From Candidatus Gastranaerophilales bacterium (lineage in GTDB: Bacteria > Cyanobacteriota > Vampirovibrionia > Gastranaerophilales > Gastranaerophilaceae), in NCBI GenBank assembly GCA_944323595.1, contig CALUTF010000001.1, forward strand, positions 93,613 to 157,612: DNA of 64,000 bases, in the 5' to 3' direction. Below are positions 27,640 through 36,123 of this stretch, piece after piece. A program made the position numbers and the translations under genes. The notes below the pieces were generated by a model that saw only the letters and a program-made list of their open reading frames with translations, was not told the DNA's origin and made no database searches. The stretch's first letter is position 1, and each line of letters begins with the position of its first letter.

Positions 27640-28559
27640 TGATGAATATTGAAACAGAAAAAAAATTTGCAGCAGGACTCTCAATCGTTTCAAATACAAC
27701 TATAATTATCCTGAAACTTATTGCAGGGTTTATTTCCGGCAGTATAAGCGTAATTTCTGAGGCAATTCATTCCATGAGTGATTTACTGGCTTCCTGCTTA
27801 ACATTTTTTTCCGTAATAAAGTCCGCACAGCCTGCCGACAGCGACCACCCTTACGGGCACGGCAAATATGAAGATATGTCTGGCTTTTTGGAAGGGATTT
27901 TGATTGTACTTGCGGCTATTTATATTATTTATGAAGCTGCCCAAAAATTATATTTTAATAAATCCGCAGAAATTGAAACACTGCCGGGGATTATTGTAAT
28001 GCTGGCGGCTGTAATAGCAAATTTTTTAGTAAGCAAATATTTATTTTATGTTGCTAAAAAATCTGAGTCACTCTCTCTTCTTGCAGATGCAGAACATCTT
28101 CATACAGATATTTTATCCTCTATAGGTGTGCTTGCAGGATTGGTTTTAATTAAATTTACCGGTCTGCATTTTCTGGACTCAATCATTGCAATTCTTGTTG
28201 CCGCATTCATTATGAGGGCGGGATTTTTTATTACAAAAAAAGCTTTGAACAATCTTCTGGACGGCTCGTTGCCGCAAGAAAATATTGATACTATAGAAGC
28301 CGTTATTGATGAATTCGTAAAATTAAAAAAAATAGCCGGCTATAAAAATTTAAAGTCCCGCAGGGCAGGACCTAAAAAAAATATAGAATTAACATTGTTT
28401 TTCCACAACAATATGACAATTCATGACTGCCACAAAATTTGTGATGAAATAGAAGACGCAATCGCTTCAAAACTCGGCGGAAATACTACAGTATTTATCC
28501 ATGCAGAACCGGAAGCTTACTGCCACCGCTGCTCTAAGAAGTCTCATCGGGTAATTTAA
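27639..28559 (+). CDS. Cation diffusion facilitator (CDF) metal efflux protein
   Basis: A 306-residue CDF transporter, a proton-coupled exporter of Zn, Fe, Co or Mn across the inner membrane. Six hydrophobic segments occupy residues 10-205. The metal-site residues are in ISEAIHSMSDLLAS (membrane segment 2) and LLADAEHLHTDILSS (segment 5), and HPYGHGKYED lies in the second loop. A C-terminal cytoplasmic domain (about 215-306) has conserved His/Asp. The cation is not predictable, although H-x3-D in segment 2 and D-x3-H-x-x-x-D in segment 5 are usual for Zn/Fe types. It starts at ATG 27639 by TAATG coupling (27642 is an alternative ATG), and its end overlaps the end of the convergent next gene by 26 bp. 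Confidence 0.88.
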   Translation: MMNIETEKKFAAGLSIVSNTTIIILKLIAGFISGSISVISEAIHSMSDLLASCLTFFSVIKSAQPADSDHPYGHGKYEDMSGFLEGILIVLAAIYIIYEAAQKLYFNKSAEIETLPGIIVMLAAVIANFLVSKYLFYVAKKSESLSLLADAEHLHTDILSSIGVLAGLVLIKFTGLHFLDSIIAILVAAFIMRAGFFITKKALNNLLDGSLPQENIDTIEAVIDEFVKLKKIAGYKNLKSRRAGPKKNIELTLFFHNNMTIHDCHKICDEIEDAIASKLGGNTTVFIHAEPEAYCHRCSKKSHRVI

Positions 28560-29298
28560 TACCCCACTCGTCTACTTTTTCATCAAGAAATTTTTTCAAT
28601 TCTGCAGTTGTTATTTTGCCGTCCTTGTTATCGTCAAAATATCTGTTTGCACGATAAAATCTCGCGGTTTTTGCACTATTTTTTGATGCAAGAACAGGCT
28701 TGTTTGCATTACCGGGGGTAAAGAACAGAGCGTACAACTCTCCAGGTTCAATTTTTTCATTTGCACCAATACCTGCAAGATTTTTTGCGTTCATTATATA
28801 TGCCTCAATATAAGGAAGCTGCTTTTCTCGTGACAATCGCTCAAAACGATTGATTGTCATTTTTGTATTAACTTCTATATCAAGATTTTTCCTTTTGACA
28901 TGCTGCAAACTGTCGGCAAGTGTTACATGCGACATTTGTCCGATACCGCGGAATGAACCATTCTTAGCCCGTGGATTAAATTTTGATTCCTGATACAAAA
29001 CTATTGATAAGTATACAGGATCGCAATTTACTCTTTTAGCAATTTCGACAATTTCTTTATAAAATTCGTCGGAAACACCTTTTGCCACAGAAGACCACAT
29101 ATCTTTTAACTTTTTAACATCTGCAGCTGTAGAATCGTGCTTTTCAACACCTAATCCTTTCATAACCCCTGAGTCTTCCGGCGTGCCTTTGAGAAAATCC
29201 GGCAGTTTAAATGTTTCATCATAGTTCAACATTGGTATTTCAGTTTTTTTTGACTCACCGAGTTTAAAAGGAACTTTGTCTGAATCATCTATTCTCAT
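28534..29298 (-). CDS. Lysozyme-fold (SLT-like) protein with EF-hand
   Basis: A 254-residue protein combining a lysozyme-like lytic transglycosylase region and an EF-hand. The SLT-like part (about 78-210) contains LYQESKFNP, whose Glu104 is the likely catalytic acid, and GIGQM in place of the G-L-M-Q motif. A canonical EF-hand loop, DDNKDGKITTAE, lies at 222-233. The N-terminal 75 residues are Lys/Asp-rich with no signal peptide, so a secretion-system cargo or intracellular enzyme is possible. I start at the ATG at 29298 because AAAGGG is 9 nt upstream; ATG 29304 and GTG 29316 are less well spaced. Its tail overlaps the CDF gene. Calcium control of muramidase activity is inference. Confidence 0.75.
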   Translation of the reverse strand: MRIDDSDKVPFKLGESKKTEIPMLNYDETFKLPDFLKGTPEDSGVMKGLGVEKHDSTAADVKKLKDMWSSVAKGVSDEFYKEIVEIAKRVNCDPVYLSIVLYQESKFNPRAKNGSFRGIGQMSHVTLADSLQHVKRKNLDIEVNTKMTINRFERLSREKQLPYIEAYIMNAKNLAGIGANEKIEPGELYALFFTPGNANKPVLASKNSAKTARFYRANRYFDDNKDGKITTAELKKFLDEKVDEWGIKLPDETS

Positions 29299-29358
29299 AT
29301 ACATAAACCCTTTCACACTTAGATTTACGGTATAAATACATGAAAACTTTAGAATTTA

Positions 29359-30162
29359 TTAAGAAATATTACAGGCAGGATACACTTTTCTTATATCACG
29401 TCCTGCAAGCAGAGAAATATCAGCGTAAATTGCAGTTTCTTCCTCTTTTGCATCGGCAAGAATTCTGCCCCAAGGATCAGAAATCATGGAGTTGCCTATT
29501 GAATATAAATACGGATAACTTTTACCGAAGAGGTTTGATGTAACAAAATAGACAAGATTTTCGGTTGCTCTTGTGACATTAAGTGCACGCCATGTGTTGA
29601 CAAAAGCAGCTTTATCTTCATCACTAAGGCTTGCCGGATAACTGAACGCGGACGGAGATACAATAATTTCAGCACCTGCCTGCGCAAGTTTTCGGTGATG
29701 GAGAGGGTAACGAATATCAAAACAAATACTCAAACCGATACGCGCAAAGTCCAAATCCAAAACAACTTCCTCATTTCCTGCCGTAAGAGCTTTATCTTCT
29801 GTTCCGCCCATATATGCAAACAAATGGATTTTTCTGTATTTTCCGACAACCTTTCCGTTTCTGTCGAGCACAAACATTGTATTATAAAGTTTGTCCCCGT
29901 CTTTTTCTATAACCGTACCTGAGATAATATTGGTTTTATATTGTTTGGCAAGTTCTGCTATAGCGGCTACTGTTTCTCCGCCGTCAGACGGTTCAGGAGT
30001 TGTGTACATTTCATCACAAATACCGGTAGAAAAGAATTCCGGCAGAATTACCAGATCCGGAGTTTTATCAGTGTTTTCCTTTAGCATTTGCGAAACTTTT
30101 AAAATATTTGCCTTTTTATTCCCCGGAGTTTGTTTGTATTGTAAACTTAAAATTCCTGCCAT
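29359..30162 (-). CDS. Carbon-nitrogen hydrolase (nitrilase superfamily)
   Basis: A 267-residue nitrilase-superfamily amidase with all three catalytic residues: Glu42 in LPEFFSTG, Lys111 in KYRKIHLF and Cys147 in LSICFDIRYP. The motif spacing and length resemble omega-amidase/Nit2-type and YafV-like enzymes, which hydrolyse small amides such as alpha-ketoglutaramate; the substrate is not certain. GGAGG lies about 10 nt before the ATG. It is transcribed divergently from the aldolase gene with a 67-bp spacer, so both promoters lie close together. Confidence 0.88.
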   Translation of the reverse strand: MAGILSLQYKQTPGNKKANILKVSQMLKENTDKTPDLVILPEFFSTGICDEMYTTPEPSDGGETVAAIAELAKQYKTNIISGTVIEKDGDKLYNTMFVLDRNGKVVGKYRKIHLFAYMGGTEDKALTAGNEEVVLDLDFARIGLSICFDIRYPLHHRKLAQAGAEIIVSPSAFSYPASLSDEDKAAFVNTWRALNVTRATENLVYFVTSNLFGKSYPYLYSIGNSMISDPWGRILADAKEEETAIYADISLLAGRDIRKVYPACNIS

Positions 30163-30214
30163 GTTTTCTTTCCTCCTGCCTTATGAAAATTATAACATGA
30201 AACACACGTTTTCA

Positions 30215-30229
30215 TGTTATATTCTTGCT
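30215..30229 (+). promoter_or_regulatory. Extended -10 promoter, leaderless spacing
   Basis: TG-T-TATATT at 30215-30223 is followed by CTTGCT and then the ATG at 30230, a 6-nt spacing. No Shine-Dalgarno is present. Confidence 0.55.
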
Positions 30230-31252
30230 ATGGGAAATAAGTCAATAAAAATACTTGATTGCACTCTGCGTGACGGCGGATATGTTAACAATTGGAATTT
30301 CGGTCGGGATAACATCAAAAATATTATCCACGGACTTGACGCGGCAGGAATTGACTTTATAGAATGCGGATTTATGCGTGACGGACAGTATAATCCTGAC
30401 AAAAGCCTGTATGAATTTTTGAGTAATCTGATATCAGCCGCACCTGAGAATGTACACTATGAAAAACTTGTTGCTATGATTGATTACGGAGAATTTAATA
30501 TTGACAAACTTCCTGAAAAAAGTGATAATTCAATCTTTGGATTCCGAATTATTTTCAAAAAAAATCATTTAACAGAAGCGCTAGATACTGCTCAAAAAAT
30601 TCAGGATAAAGGATACAATATTTTTATCAACCCTACTTTTATTAACCGGTATACAAAAGAGGAATTTACAGATGTAATCAAAATGGTAAACAGGATAAAT
30701 CCGTTTGCTTTTTCAATTGTTGATTCAATGGGTGTTATGAATGAAAACGATGCCCGTGAGATGTTTAAGCTGGCTGACGGGATTTTGGATAAAAATATAA
30801 CTCTTTGTTTTCATTCACATAATAATTTACAGCTATCTTTTCCTAATGCTATGGAATTGATTAAACTCAAAAGCGACCGGAATATTATTATTGACTCCAG
30901 TATTTTCGGAATGGGACGGGGCGCAGGAAATATCAAAACAGAATTTTTAATAAATTATCTGAATGAACACATCAAAAGCAGATATAAAATTCTTCCTGTA
31001 CTTGCATTAATTCACAATATTATCAATAAAATTTTTGAACAAAAACCATGGGGATACAGCGTTCCGTATTATCTTGCCGCCAGAAGTTTCTGCCATCCTA
31101 ACTATGCATCTTTTTTAATAGAAAAGAACATACCTTTTGATATTATTGACAAAATCCTGAAACAGATTCCGGAAAACAGCAAAACATGTTTTGATAAAAA
31201 ACTTATAGAAAAATTGTTTAATGAAACCGTTCAAGGAGCATTAACATGCTAA
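30230..31252 (+). CDS. HMGL-like aldolase (4-hydroxy-2-oxovalerate aldolase type)
   Basis: A 340-residue TIM-barrel lyase of the HMGL-like superfamily. The metal-binding start LDCTLRDGGYVNNW is at residues 9-22 and FHSHNNLQLSF carries the H-x-H pair; IIDSSIFGMGRGAGN is a further family block. This architecture fits 4-hydroxy-2-oxovalerate aldolases and homocitrate/isopropylmalate synthases; the short C terminus favours an aldolase and excludes isopropylmalate synthase with a regulatory domain. Open frame extends upstream to 29891, but that part has no protein character and overlaps the divergent gene, so the leaderless ATG at 30230 is chosen. The next gene begins inside its last codons (7-bp overlap). 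Confidence 0.8.
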   Translation: MGNKSIKILDCTLRDGGYVNNWNFGRDNIKNIIHGLDAAGIDFIECGFMRDGQYNPDKSLYEFLSNLISAAPENVHYEKLVAMIDYGEFNIDKLPEKSDNSIFGFRIIFKKNHLTEALDTAQKIQDKGYNIFINPTFINRYTKEEFTDVIKMVNRINPFAFSIVDSMGVMNENDAREMFKLADGILDKNITLCFHSHNNLQLSFPNAMELIKLKSDRNIIIDSSIFGMGRGAGNIKTEFLINYLNEHIKSRYKILPVLALIHNIINKIFEQKPWGYSVPYYLAARSFCHPNYASFLIEKNIPFDIIDKILKQIPENSKTCFDKKLIEKLFNETVQGALTC

Positions 31253-31827
31253 AACTATACGAAAAATATCTTGAAGTTATAGACGAATATTTAAAAAAAT
31301 GTTTTGAAGACCAAAAGCCTTTCATACACTGTAAAAAAGGCTGCACAGACTGCTGTGACAGGGGTGAATACCCCTTTTCGAGACTGGAGATGGAATATCT
31401 GATGGCTGGTTTTGTAAAACTTCCTGTAGATGTACAGAAAAAAATCAGGCAGAACATTGCCGATTTATTAGTACAAAAACCTGCAGGTGAAAAATTCTTG
31501 CACAGATGTCCTTTTCTTCTGGCGGGCAAATGTGCGCTTTATGAACGACGCGGGATAATATGCAGGACATTTGGACTGGCAGCATTTGATGAAGTTGACG
31601 GGAAAAAAGTTGTCAAACTCCCTGAATGCTGCAAAATAGGACTTAATTATTCAGAAATTTATGATTCAAAACACGGGTTTGTTGATATGGAGAAATTTCA
31701 ATCATTCGGCACAGGCAATCTGCTCTCCCATCCTCCGGATTTGAATTATATGACAAAAGAACTGACAAAAGGAATAAATGGTCTTGAATTCGGCGAAATA
31801 CGACCGATTTTAGACTGGTTTAAGTAA
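31246..31827 (+). CDS. YkgJ-type cysteine-cluster protein
   Basis: A 193-residue protein of the YkgJ family (CxxxCxxCC, zinc- or iron-cluster type). The cluster is C29-KKG-C33-TD-C36-C37, followed by CPFLLAGKCALYERRGIICR, the downstream Cys-x-x-x-x-x-x-C and C-x-x-x-G/R pattern of the family. It has no signal peptide and an acidic N terminus. Function is unknown; metal or Fe-S binding is inferred from the cysteines. It overlaps the preceding aldolase by 7 bp and converges on the glycosyltransferase. A second family member lies at 48564-48962. Confidence 0.8.
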   Translation: MLKLYEKYLEVIDEYLKKCFEDQKPFIHCKKGCTDCCDRGEYPFSRLEMEYLMAGFVKLPVDVQKKIRQNIADLLVQKPAGEKFLHRCPFLLAGKCALYERRGIICRTFGLAAFDEVDGKKVVKLPECCKIGLNYSEIYDSKHGFVDMEKFQSFGTGNLLSHPPDLNYMTKELTKGINGLEFGEIRPILDWFK

Positions 31828-31844
31828 CATAAACAATTTAATAA

Positions 31845-33788
31845 TTACTTAATTATCATTTTTTTAATTTTTACCAGCCCGTTAAGCAGCCAAGGGACTT
31901 TTTTTCTCAATATTTCTTTAAATGCATACAGAACAAAAGGTCGGTGTTGGAGTTCATTTACATAATACATAAAATAATCAGGCATATATATTTCAAACTT
32001 TTTCTGTATAGAAAATTCTTTAACTCTTTTATAATATCGTGCCGCAGTTATTATATTATTGAGAATAAGGTAGTTATAAGAGTCTATAAATGAACTGCAT
32101 AAACGATTTACTACTGCTCTGTATATTTCTTCATCATATCCAGCAACAAGTTTATCCACCAAATTATACCATTCAAAATACGCATCAAAATATTTAAAAC
32201 GCAAATTAATTAATGATTTGGGTCTATTGATTCTGTAATAATAAAAAATATCCTGAATAGCATAAAGTTTGTCTGCTTTTAAGAGACATTCAATATAAAA
32301 CGGAGTATCTTCATGAATTGGAACATCCGTAAAAATAATATTATTTTCATTTAAAAATTTTCTGCTGTATAAACATTTCCACACAGCTTCAGCATTATTA
32401 ACAAATTCAGGATTATCAACCGGTTTGAAACAACCATCTACGTTATCAATACCTTTATAATAAAGTTCCTCTCTGAAACATTTTTTCCTTTCATCATATT
32501 CTATGTAGGAAAAGTTGATTATTTGAGGGTGGAATTTATTAATAATATCATTCATTTTTTCATACAAATCCGTCCTCACCCAGTCATCAGAATCCACAAA
32601 ATGTACATATTCACCGCGTGCAACACTAAGCCCTACATTTCTTGTTAAACCGAGCCCCATATTTTCTGCATTATGAATAATCTTTATACGTGCATCTTTT
32701 GATGCATAATCTTTTAATATTTCAACCGAATTATCTTCTGTAGCATCGTCAATACAAATTATTTCTATATTGGAAAAACTCTGACGGATAACACTATCCA
32801 AACATTGAGGCAAATATCCGGCAACATTATAAACCGGAATAATAACACTTATCAGCGGTTGACTATTTAATTGACACCCATCGGGTAAAACAAAGGCAGG
32901 CATTGAGTTTAAGGTACCCCCCCCCCCCGAATTACACGTAAGCAGACGTTTTATAAGATATTTAAAAATACTGGTAATATTTTTAAATACATTTTTGGAT
33001 AAAAATGCATTTTTGAATAATTTTTTGGTATAAGTCATCTTAATTCCAACCGGAATATAAGGCATTAATTTTAGCAGTACCGGAAAAATTATATACAATA
33101 TATTTTCAACATAAGTTACCGCATGCAGTTTCATTATTTGAAGATAAATATCGGAAAAATTTTGATTTGCAGCAGTATTTCTGGAATCACCATGTATTCT
33201 GTAATACACAAAAGGTTCAGGAATTCTGTAACCTGTAACTCCGATTTCTGAGAGCGAAATCCAAAATTCCCAATCTTCATACCCTTTCTCCATCTCTTTT
33301 TTATATCCGCCAACACGTTCCCAATCTTTTTTACGAAAAAATGACGAATTAATCAGCAGATTTTCATATAATAATCTGAGACTATCCCACACCGGAGCAT
33401 GAGCAACTGTATTTCTATCACCGATATATTGATAATCCGAATAAACAATCCCGATATCAGGATTGGCGTCTAAAACAGCAGCAGCTCTTCTAATAAATTC
33501 CGGAACAATCATATCATCAGCATCAAGCGGAAGAATATACTCTCCTGACGCTTCTTGTATACCATTATTTCTTGCAGAAACAACGCCCTGATGAGGTTGT
33601 CTGATTATACGGGTGTTCGGTCTGGAAAAGTTATCCAGAAGTTCTATTGTTTCACGGTCATCAGAACCGTCATCAACAATTATTATTTCAAGATTGTCAT
33701 ACCCCGACGCCAGAACCGATTCTACAGCTTCTGCCAAATATTCTCCGTAATTATAGCAGGGTATGACAACCGAAACTTTTGTCTGCAC
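31845..33788 (-). CDS. Double GT2 glycosyltransferase with in-frame G12 tract
   Basis: A 647-residue protein with two family-2 glycosyltransferase domains. Domain 1 starts VSVVIPCYNYGEYL (residues 5-18), with DADD and a C-terminal extension to about 280. Domain 2 starts SVIIPVYNVAGYLPQCLDS (from about 312), with DSDDWVRTD. Between them lies NSGGGGTL (286-293), whose four Gly codons are encoded by twelve consecutive Gs on the coding strand (32917-32928). A gain or loss of one G would put the second domain out of frame, while an internal ATG (SMPAFVL) just after it could allow separate translation. The start is GTG, with AGGA about 10 nt upstream; the stop of speE abuts it. It probably assembles O-antigen or other surface glycan. 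No membrane segment is needed. Confidence 0.88.
   Translation of the reverse strand: MQTKVSVVIPCYNYGEYLAEAVESVLASGYDNLEIIIVDDGSDDRETIELLDNFSRPNTRIIRQPHQGVVSARNNGIQEASGEYILPLDADDMIVPEFIRRAAAVLDANPDIGIVYSDYQYIGDRNTVAHAPVWDSLRLLYENLLINSSFFRKKDWERVGGYKKEMEKGYEDWEFWISLSEIGVTGYRIPEPFVYYRIHGDSRNTAANQNFSDIYLQIMKLHAVTYVENILYIIFPVLLKLMPYIPVGIKMTYTKKLFKNAFLSKNVFKNITSIFKYLIKRLLTCNSGGGGTLNSMPAFVLPDGCQLNSQPLISVIIPVYNVAGYLPQCLDSVIRQSFSNIEIICIDDATEDNSVEILKDYASKDARIKIIHNAENMGLGLTRNVGLSVARGEYVHFVDSDDWVRTDLYEKMNDIINKFHPQIINFSYIEYDERKKCFREELYYKGIDNVDGCFKPVDNPEFVNNAEAVWKCLYSRKFLNENNIIFTDVPIHEDTPFYIECLLKADKLYAIQDIFYYYRINRPKSLINLRFKYFDAYFEWYNLVDKLVAGYDEEIYRAVVNRLCSSFIDSYNYLILNNIITAARYYKRVKEFSIQKKFEIYMPDYFMYYVNELQHRPFVLYAFKEILRKKVPWLLNGLVKIKKMIIK
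32917..32928 (-). repeat. Homopolymeric G12 tract in glycosyltransferase
   Basis: Twelve Cs on the plus strand (12 Gs in the coding sense) in a genome of about 35% G+C. The run falls in the linker between two GT2 domains and is in frame here. This is the classic form of a slipped-strand phase-variation tract. Confidence 0.75.
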
Positions 33789-34640
33789 TTATAACAATTC
33801 CTTTAAATAGTTAGGCAGTGCAAATCTTGCATTATGGTATTCTTTGTTATAAATTTTGCAGGATTTTTTAATGTCGTCATAACGATTATCAGCAAAATAT
33901 GATAAAGGTTCAACAGATTCTGAACAAAATGCCCATGCCCAGTATCCGCCAGGATAGGTCGGAATATTTGATGTAAATGTTGAACAAATCGGGAATACTT
34001 TTTTCAAAAGATTATACATCTTTTTAATTTCTTCCTTATTTACAAAAGGTGATTCTGATTGAGCGCAAACAATTCCGTCAGGTTTGAGAGAATTTTTAAC
34101 ATTAGTATAGAATTCCTCAGTAAACAATCCCTCGCCCGGTCCCATAGGATCGGTAGAATCAATAAGAACTATGTCAAATTCATTCTTTTTATTTTTAATA
34201 TATTCAATAGCATCCTGAACGAGAATTTCTACTTTAGGGTTATCAAGTTCACATGAAATTGTCGGCAGAAATTTTTTGCAGGCATCAATAACCATACCGT
34301 CAATTTCACAGAGAACTACGCGCTCAACTGTTTTATGTTTAAGAACTTCTCTGACTGTACCGCCGTCACCGCCGCCAATGACAAGAACAGATTTAGGATT
34401 TTTATGATGCATCATAGGGATATGTGCAATCATTTCGTGGTAATGAAATTCATCACCCTCGGTAGTCATCATCAAGTCATCCAGTGTTAAAACACGTCCT
34501 AACATACTGTCAGTTTCAAACACTTCAACTTTTTGAAAAGGTGATTGTTCAGAAAAAAGCACTTTGCCGGCTTTAATTGCAAGACCAAAGCCGCCAGGTG
34601 TAATTTCGTTATAAAATCCGTCTTTAATTCCGTTTGTCAT
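33789..34640 (-). CDS. speE: Spermidine synthase
   Basis: A 283-residue spermidine synthase, transferring aminopropyl from decarboxylated SAM to putrescine. The polyamine/SAM pocket shows VIGGGDGGTVREVLKH (about 87-102), CEIDGMVIDACKKF, and DSTDPMGPGEGLF, whose Asp is the catalytic base. Length is standard. An AGGAA lies 9-10 nt before the ATG. Its stop is immediately followed by the GTG of the glycosyltransferase, suggesting one operon with the HIT gene upstream. speD is not in the window, so the source of decarboxylated SAM cannot be seen here. Confidence 0.93.
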   Translation of the reverse strand: MTNGIKDGFYNEITPGGFGLAIKAGKVLFSEQSPFQKVEVFETDSMLGRVLTLDDLMMTTEGDEFHYHEMIAHIPMMHHKNPKSVLVIGGGDGGTVREVLKHKTVERVVLCEIDGMVIDACKKFLPTISCELDNPKVEILVQDAIEYIKNKKNEFDIVLIDSTDPMGPGEGLFTEEFYTNVKNSLKPDGIVCAQSESPFVNKEEIKKMYNLLKKVFPICSTFTSNIPTYPGGYWAWAFCSESVEPLSYFADNRYDDIKKSCKIYNKEYHNARFALPNYLKELL

Positions 34641-34656
34641 TAGTTAGTTTCCTTTC

Positions 34657-34968
34657 TTATTTACCAAGAATATGTATATGCAGGTGAAAAACTTCCTGTC
34701 CGGCTTCTTTACCGGTATTAATATGAACTCTGTATGATTTCAGACCTATTTTTTTCGTAGTTTCTTTCACAGCCATCAGTAATTCACCCATAAGATTTTT
34801 GTCTTCAAGTTCATTTAATGATTCAACATGAACTCTCGGCACTACCAGAAGATGCACTGGTGCTTTCGGATTAATATCTTTAAAAACAACGCAATGTTCA
34901 TTTTCATATACAAATTCAGTGCCGAAATCACCGTTTATAATCTTACAAAAAATACAATCATTACTCAT
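34657..34968 (-). CDS. HIT-family nucleotide hydrolase
   Basis: A 103-residue Hint-type histidine-triad protein, which cleaves AMP-lysine or AMP-aminoacyl linkages and related purine phosphoramidates. CIFCKIINGD opens it and the catalytic triad is HLHIHILGK at the C terminus; the proline-flanked VPRVHVESL is also family-typical. Length is slightly shorter than the usual 110-120. GAGGG lies 8 nt before the ATG. It precedes speE by 16 bp. Confidence 0.92.
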   Translation of the reverse strand: MSNDCIFCKIINGDFGTEFVYENEHCVVFKDINPKAPVHLLVVPRVHVESLNELEDKNLMGELLMAVKETTKKIGLKSYRVHINTGKEAGQEVFHLHIHILGK

Positions 34969-35119
34969 AATACAGCCCTCTTTCTTTATATAATTTTATA
35001 ACGGAAAGAGAAAAAGTAAAGAGCAGGCAGGCAAAGATAACTTTTATCTACAGGTCTGAAAATCGGCAGTAGAAATCTGATTCGCCTCCGCAGCGGGTTA
35101 GGAATGAGTATTATTTAAC

Positions 35120-35151
35120 AAAAATCCCTGCCTGAAAAGACAGGGATTTTT
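35120..35151 (-). terminator. Terminator of tpiA
   Basis: AAAATCCCTG (35121-35130) pairs with CAGGGATTTT (35141-35150) around a 10-nt loop, with a T run on the minus-strand side. It lies just beyond the stop of tpiA and ends that transcript. The 150 bp from here to the HIT gene hold no gene; the leader of HIT carries a GAGGG site. Confidence 0.8.
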
Positions 35152-35174
35152 ACAAATTTTCAGATAAAAATTAA

Positions 35175-35978
35175 CTACTTAGCAGCAAGAGTCAATTTCA
35201 TAGTTTTAGCGATAATTTCATTAAAGCTGTCAGCTTTCAAAGAAGCACCGCCGATTAAAGCACCGTCGATGTCTGATTTAGACATTTGTTCTTCAATAGT
35301 AGACGGTTTTACAGAGCCGCCGTAAAGAATTCTGATAGCATCAGCAGCTTCTGCACCTGCAACTTCTTTAACAACGCTTCTAATCATAGCGATAACTCTG
35401 TTAGCTTCGTCTGAATCGCAAGTTTTGCCAGTACCGATAGCCCAGATTGGTTCGTAAGCAATAACAGATTTAGCAACATCTTCAGATGAAATACCTTCAA
35501 GAGCAGCTTTAATTTGACCTGAAATCCAAGAATCTGTAACGCCTGCTTCTCTTTGTTCAAGAGTTTCACCGCAGCAGATAATAGGAATCAAACCGCCGGC
35601 AAGAATTGCTTTTGCTTTTTTATTAATCATTTCGTCAGTTTCAGAGAAGTACTGTCTTCTTTCAGAGTGACCTATAATAACATAAGAACATCCGGCATCA
35701 GCAAGCATTTCTACAGAAACTTCGCCTGTATAAGCGCCTGATTTTTCCCAGTGGCAGTTTTGACCTGCAATATTTATTTTGTTACCGCCGCAGCCGCAGT
35801 CACATTTTACTGTTTCAACAGCAGCAAGTGATGTGAATACCGGTGCAATTACGATTGTAGGCAATTCAACAGCTGTATAATCTTTTACAAAACCTTTAAT
35901 GCCTTCAAAAAGGTCTTTAGCTTCTGATTGAAGCAGGTTCATTTTCCAGTTTCCTGCAATAATTGGTTTTCTTGACAT
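35175..35978 (-). CDS. tpiA: Triosephosphate isomerase
   Basis: A 267-residue TIM-barrel enzyme interconverting DHAP and glyceraldehyde-3-phosphate. It has AGNWKMN with the catalytic Lys (residues 8-14), GHSERRQ with the electrophilic His, AYEPIWAIGTGKT with the catalytic Glu, and GGSVKP for phosphate binding. A Cys-rich insertion, KCDCGCGGNK, lies between strands near residue 60 and is unusual. The start at 35978 is set by AAGGAGAG 5-8 nt upstream; an in-frame start 11 codons earlier adds no conserved residues. It is the first gene of its strand here and ends in its own terminator. Confidence 0.95.
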   Translation of the reverse strand: MSRKPIIAGNWKMNLLQSEAKDLFEGIKGFVKDYTAVELPTIVIAPVFTSLAAVETVKCDCGCGGNKINIAGQNCHWEKSGAYTGEVSVEMLADAGCSYVIIGHSERRQYFSETDEMINKKAKAILAGGLIPIICCGETLEQREAGVTDSWISGQIKAALEGISSEDVAKSVIAYEPIWAIGTGKTCDSDEANRVIAMIRSVVKEVAGAEAADAIRILYGGSVKPSTIEEQMSKSDIDGALIGGASLKADSFNEIIAKTMKLTLAAK

Positions 35979-36108
35979 ATTTTCTCTCCTTTTCTTTAGG
36001 TACAAAGACATTAATATTATATATCAAAATAATTTTATGCAAACAACATGTATTAATTCCCAAAAGCTTATTACCCGCCCGAAATTATTAACAAGACAAT
36101 ATTTTTTA

Positions 36109-36123
36109 TGCTAAAATTAAAGT
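36109..36123 (+). promoter_or_regulatory. Extended -10 promoter of rib operon, leaderless spacing
   Basis: TG-C-TAAAAT at 36109-36117 ends 6 nt before the ribE ATG; TTAACA 18 nt upstream is a possible -35. There is no Shine-Dalgarno and no FMN riboswitch in the 145 bp upstream. Confidence 0.55.

Noticed and set aside
29891..30229. N-terminal extension of the HMGL-like aldolase
   Set aside because: It lies antisense to the nitrilase gene and the family motif starts right after the ATG at 30230.
32917..32928. The C run as a sequencing artefact
   Set aside because: It keeps both GT2 domains in frame; it stays reported as a variation tract, although length error cannot be excluded.
34969..35119. 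tRNA or riboswitch in the HIT-tpiA spacer
   Set aside because: Only short imperfect inverted words are present; no conserved structure fits.
36012..36123. FMN riboswitch before ribE
   Set aside because: The 112 bp upstream contain no RFN-element sequence blocks and the gene appears leaderless.
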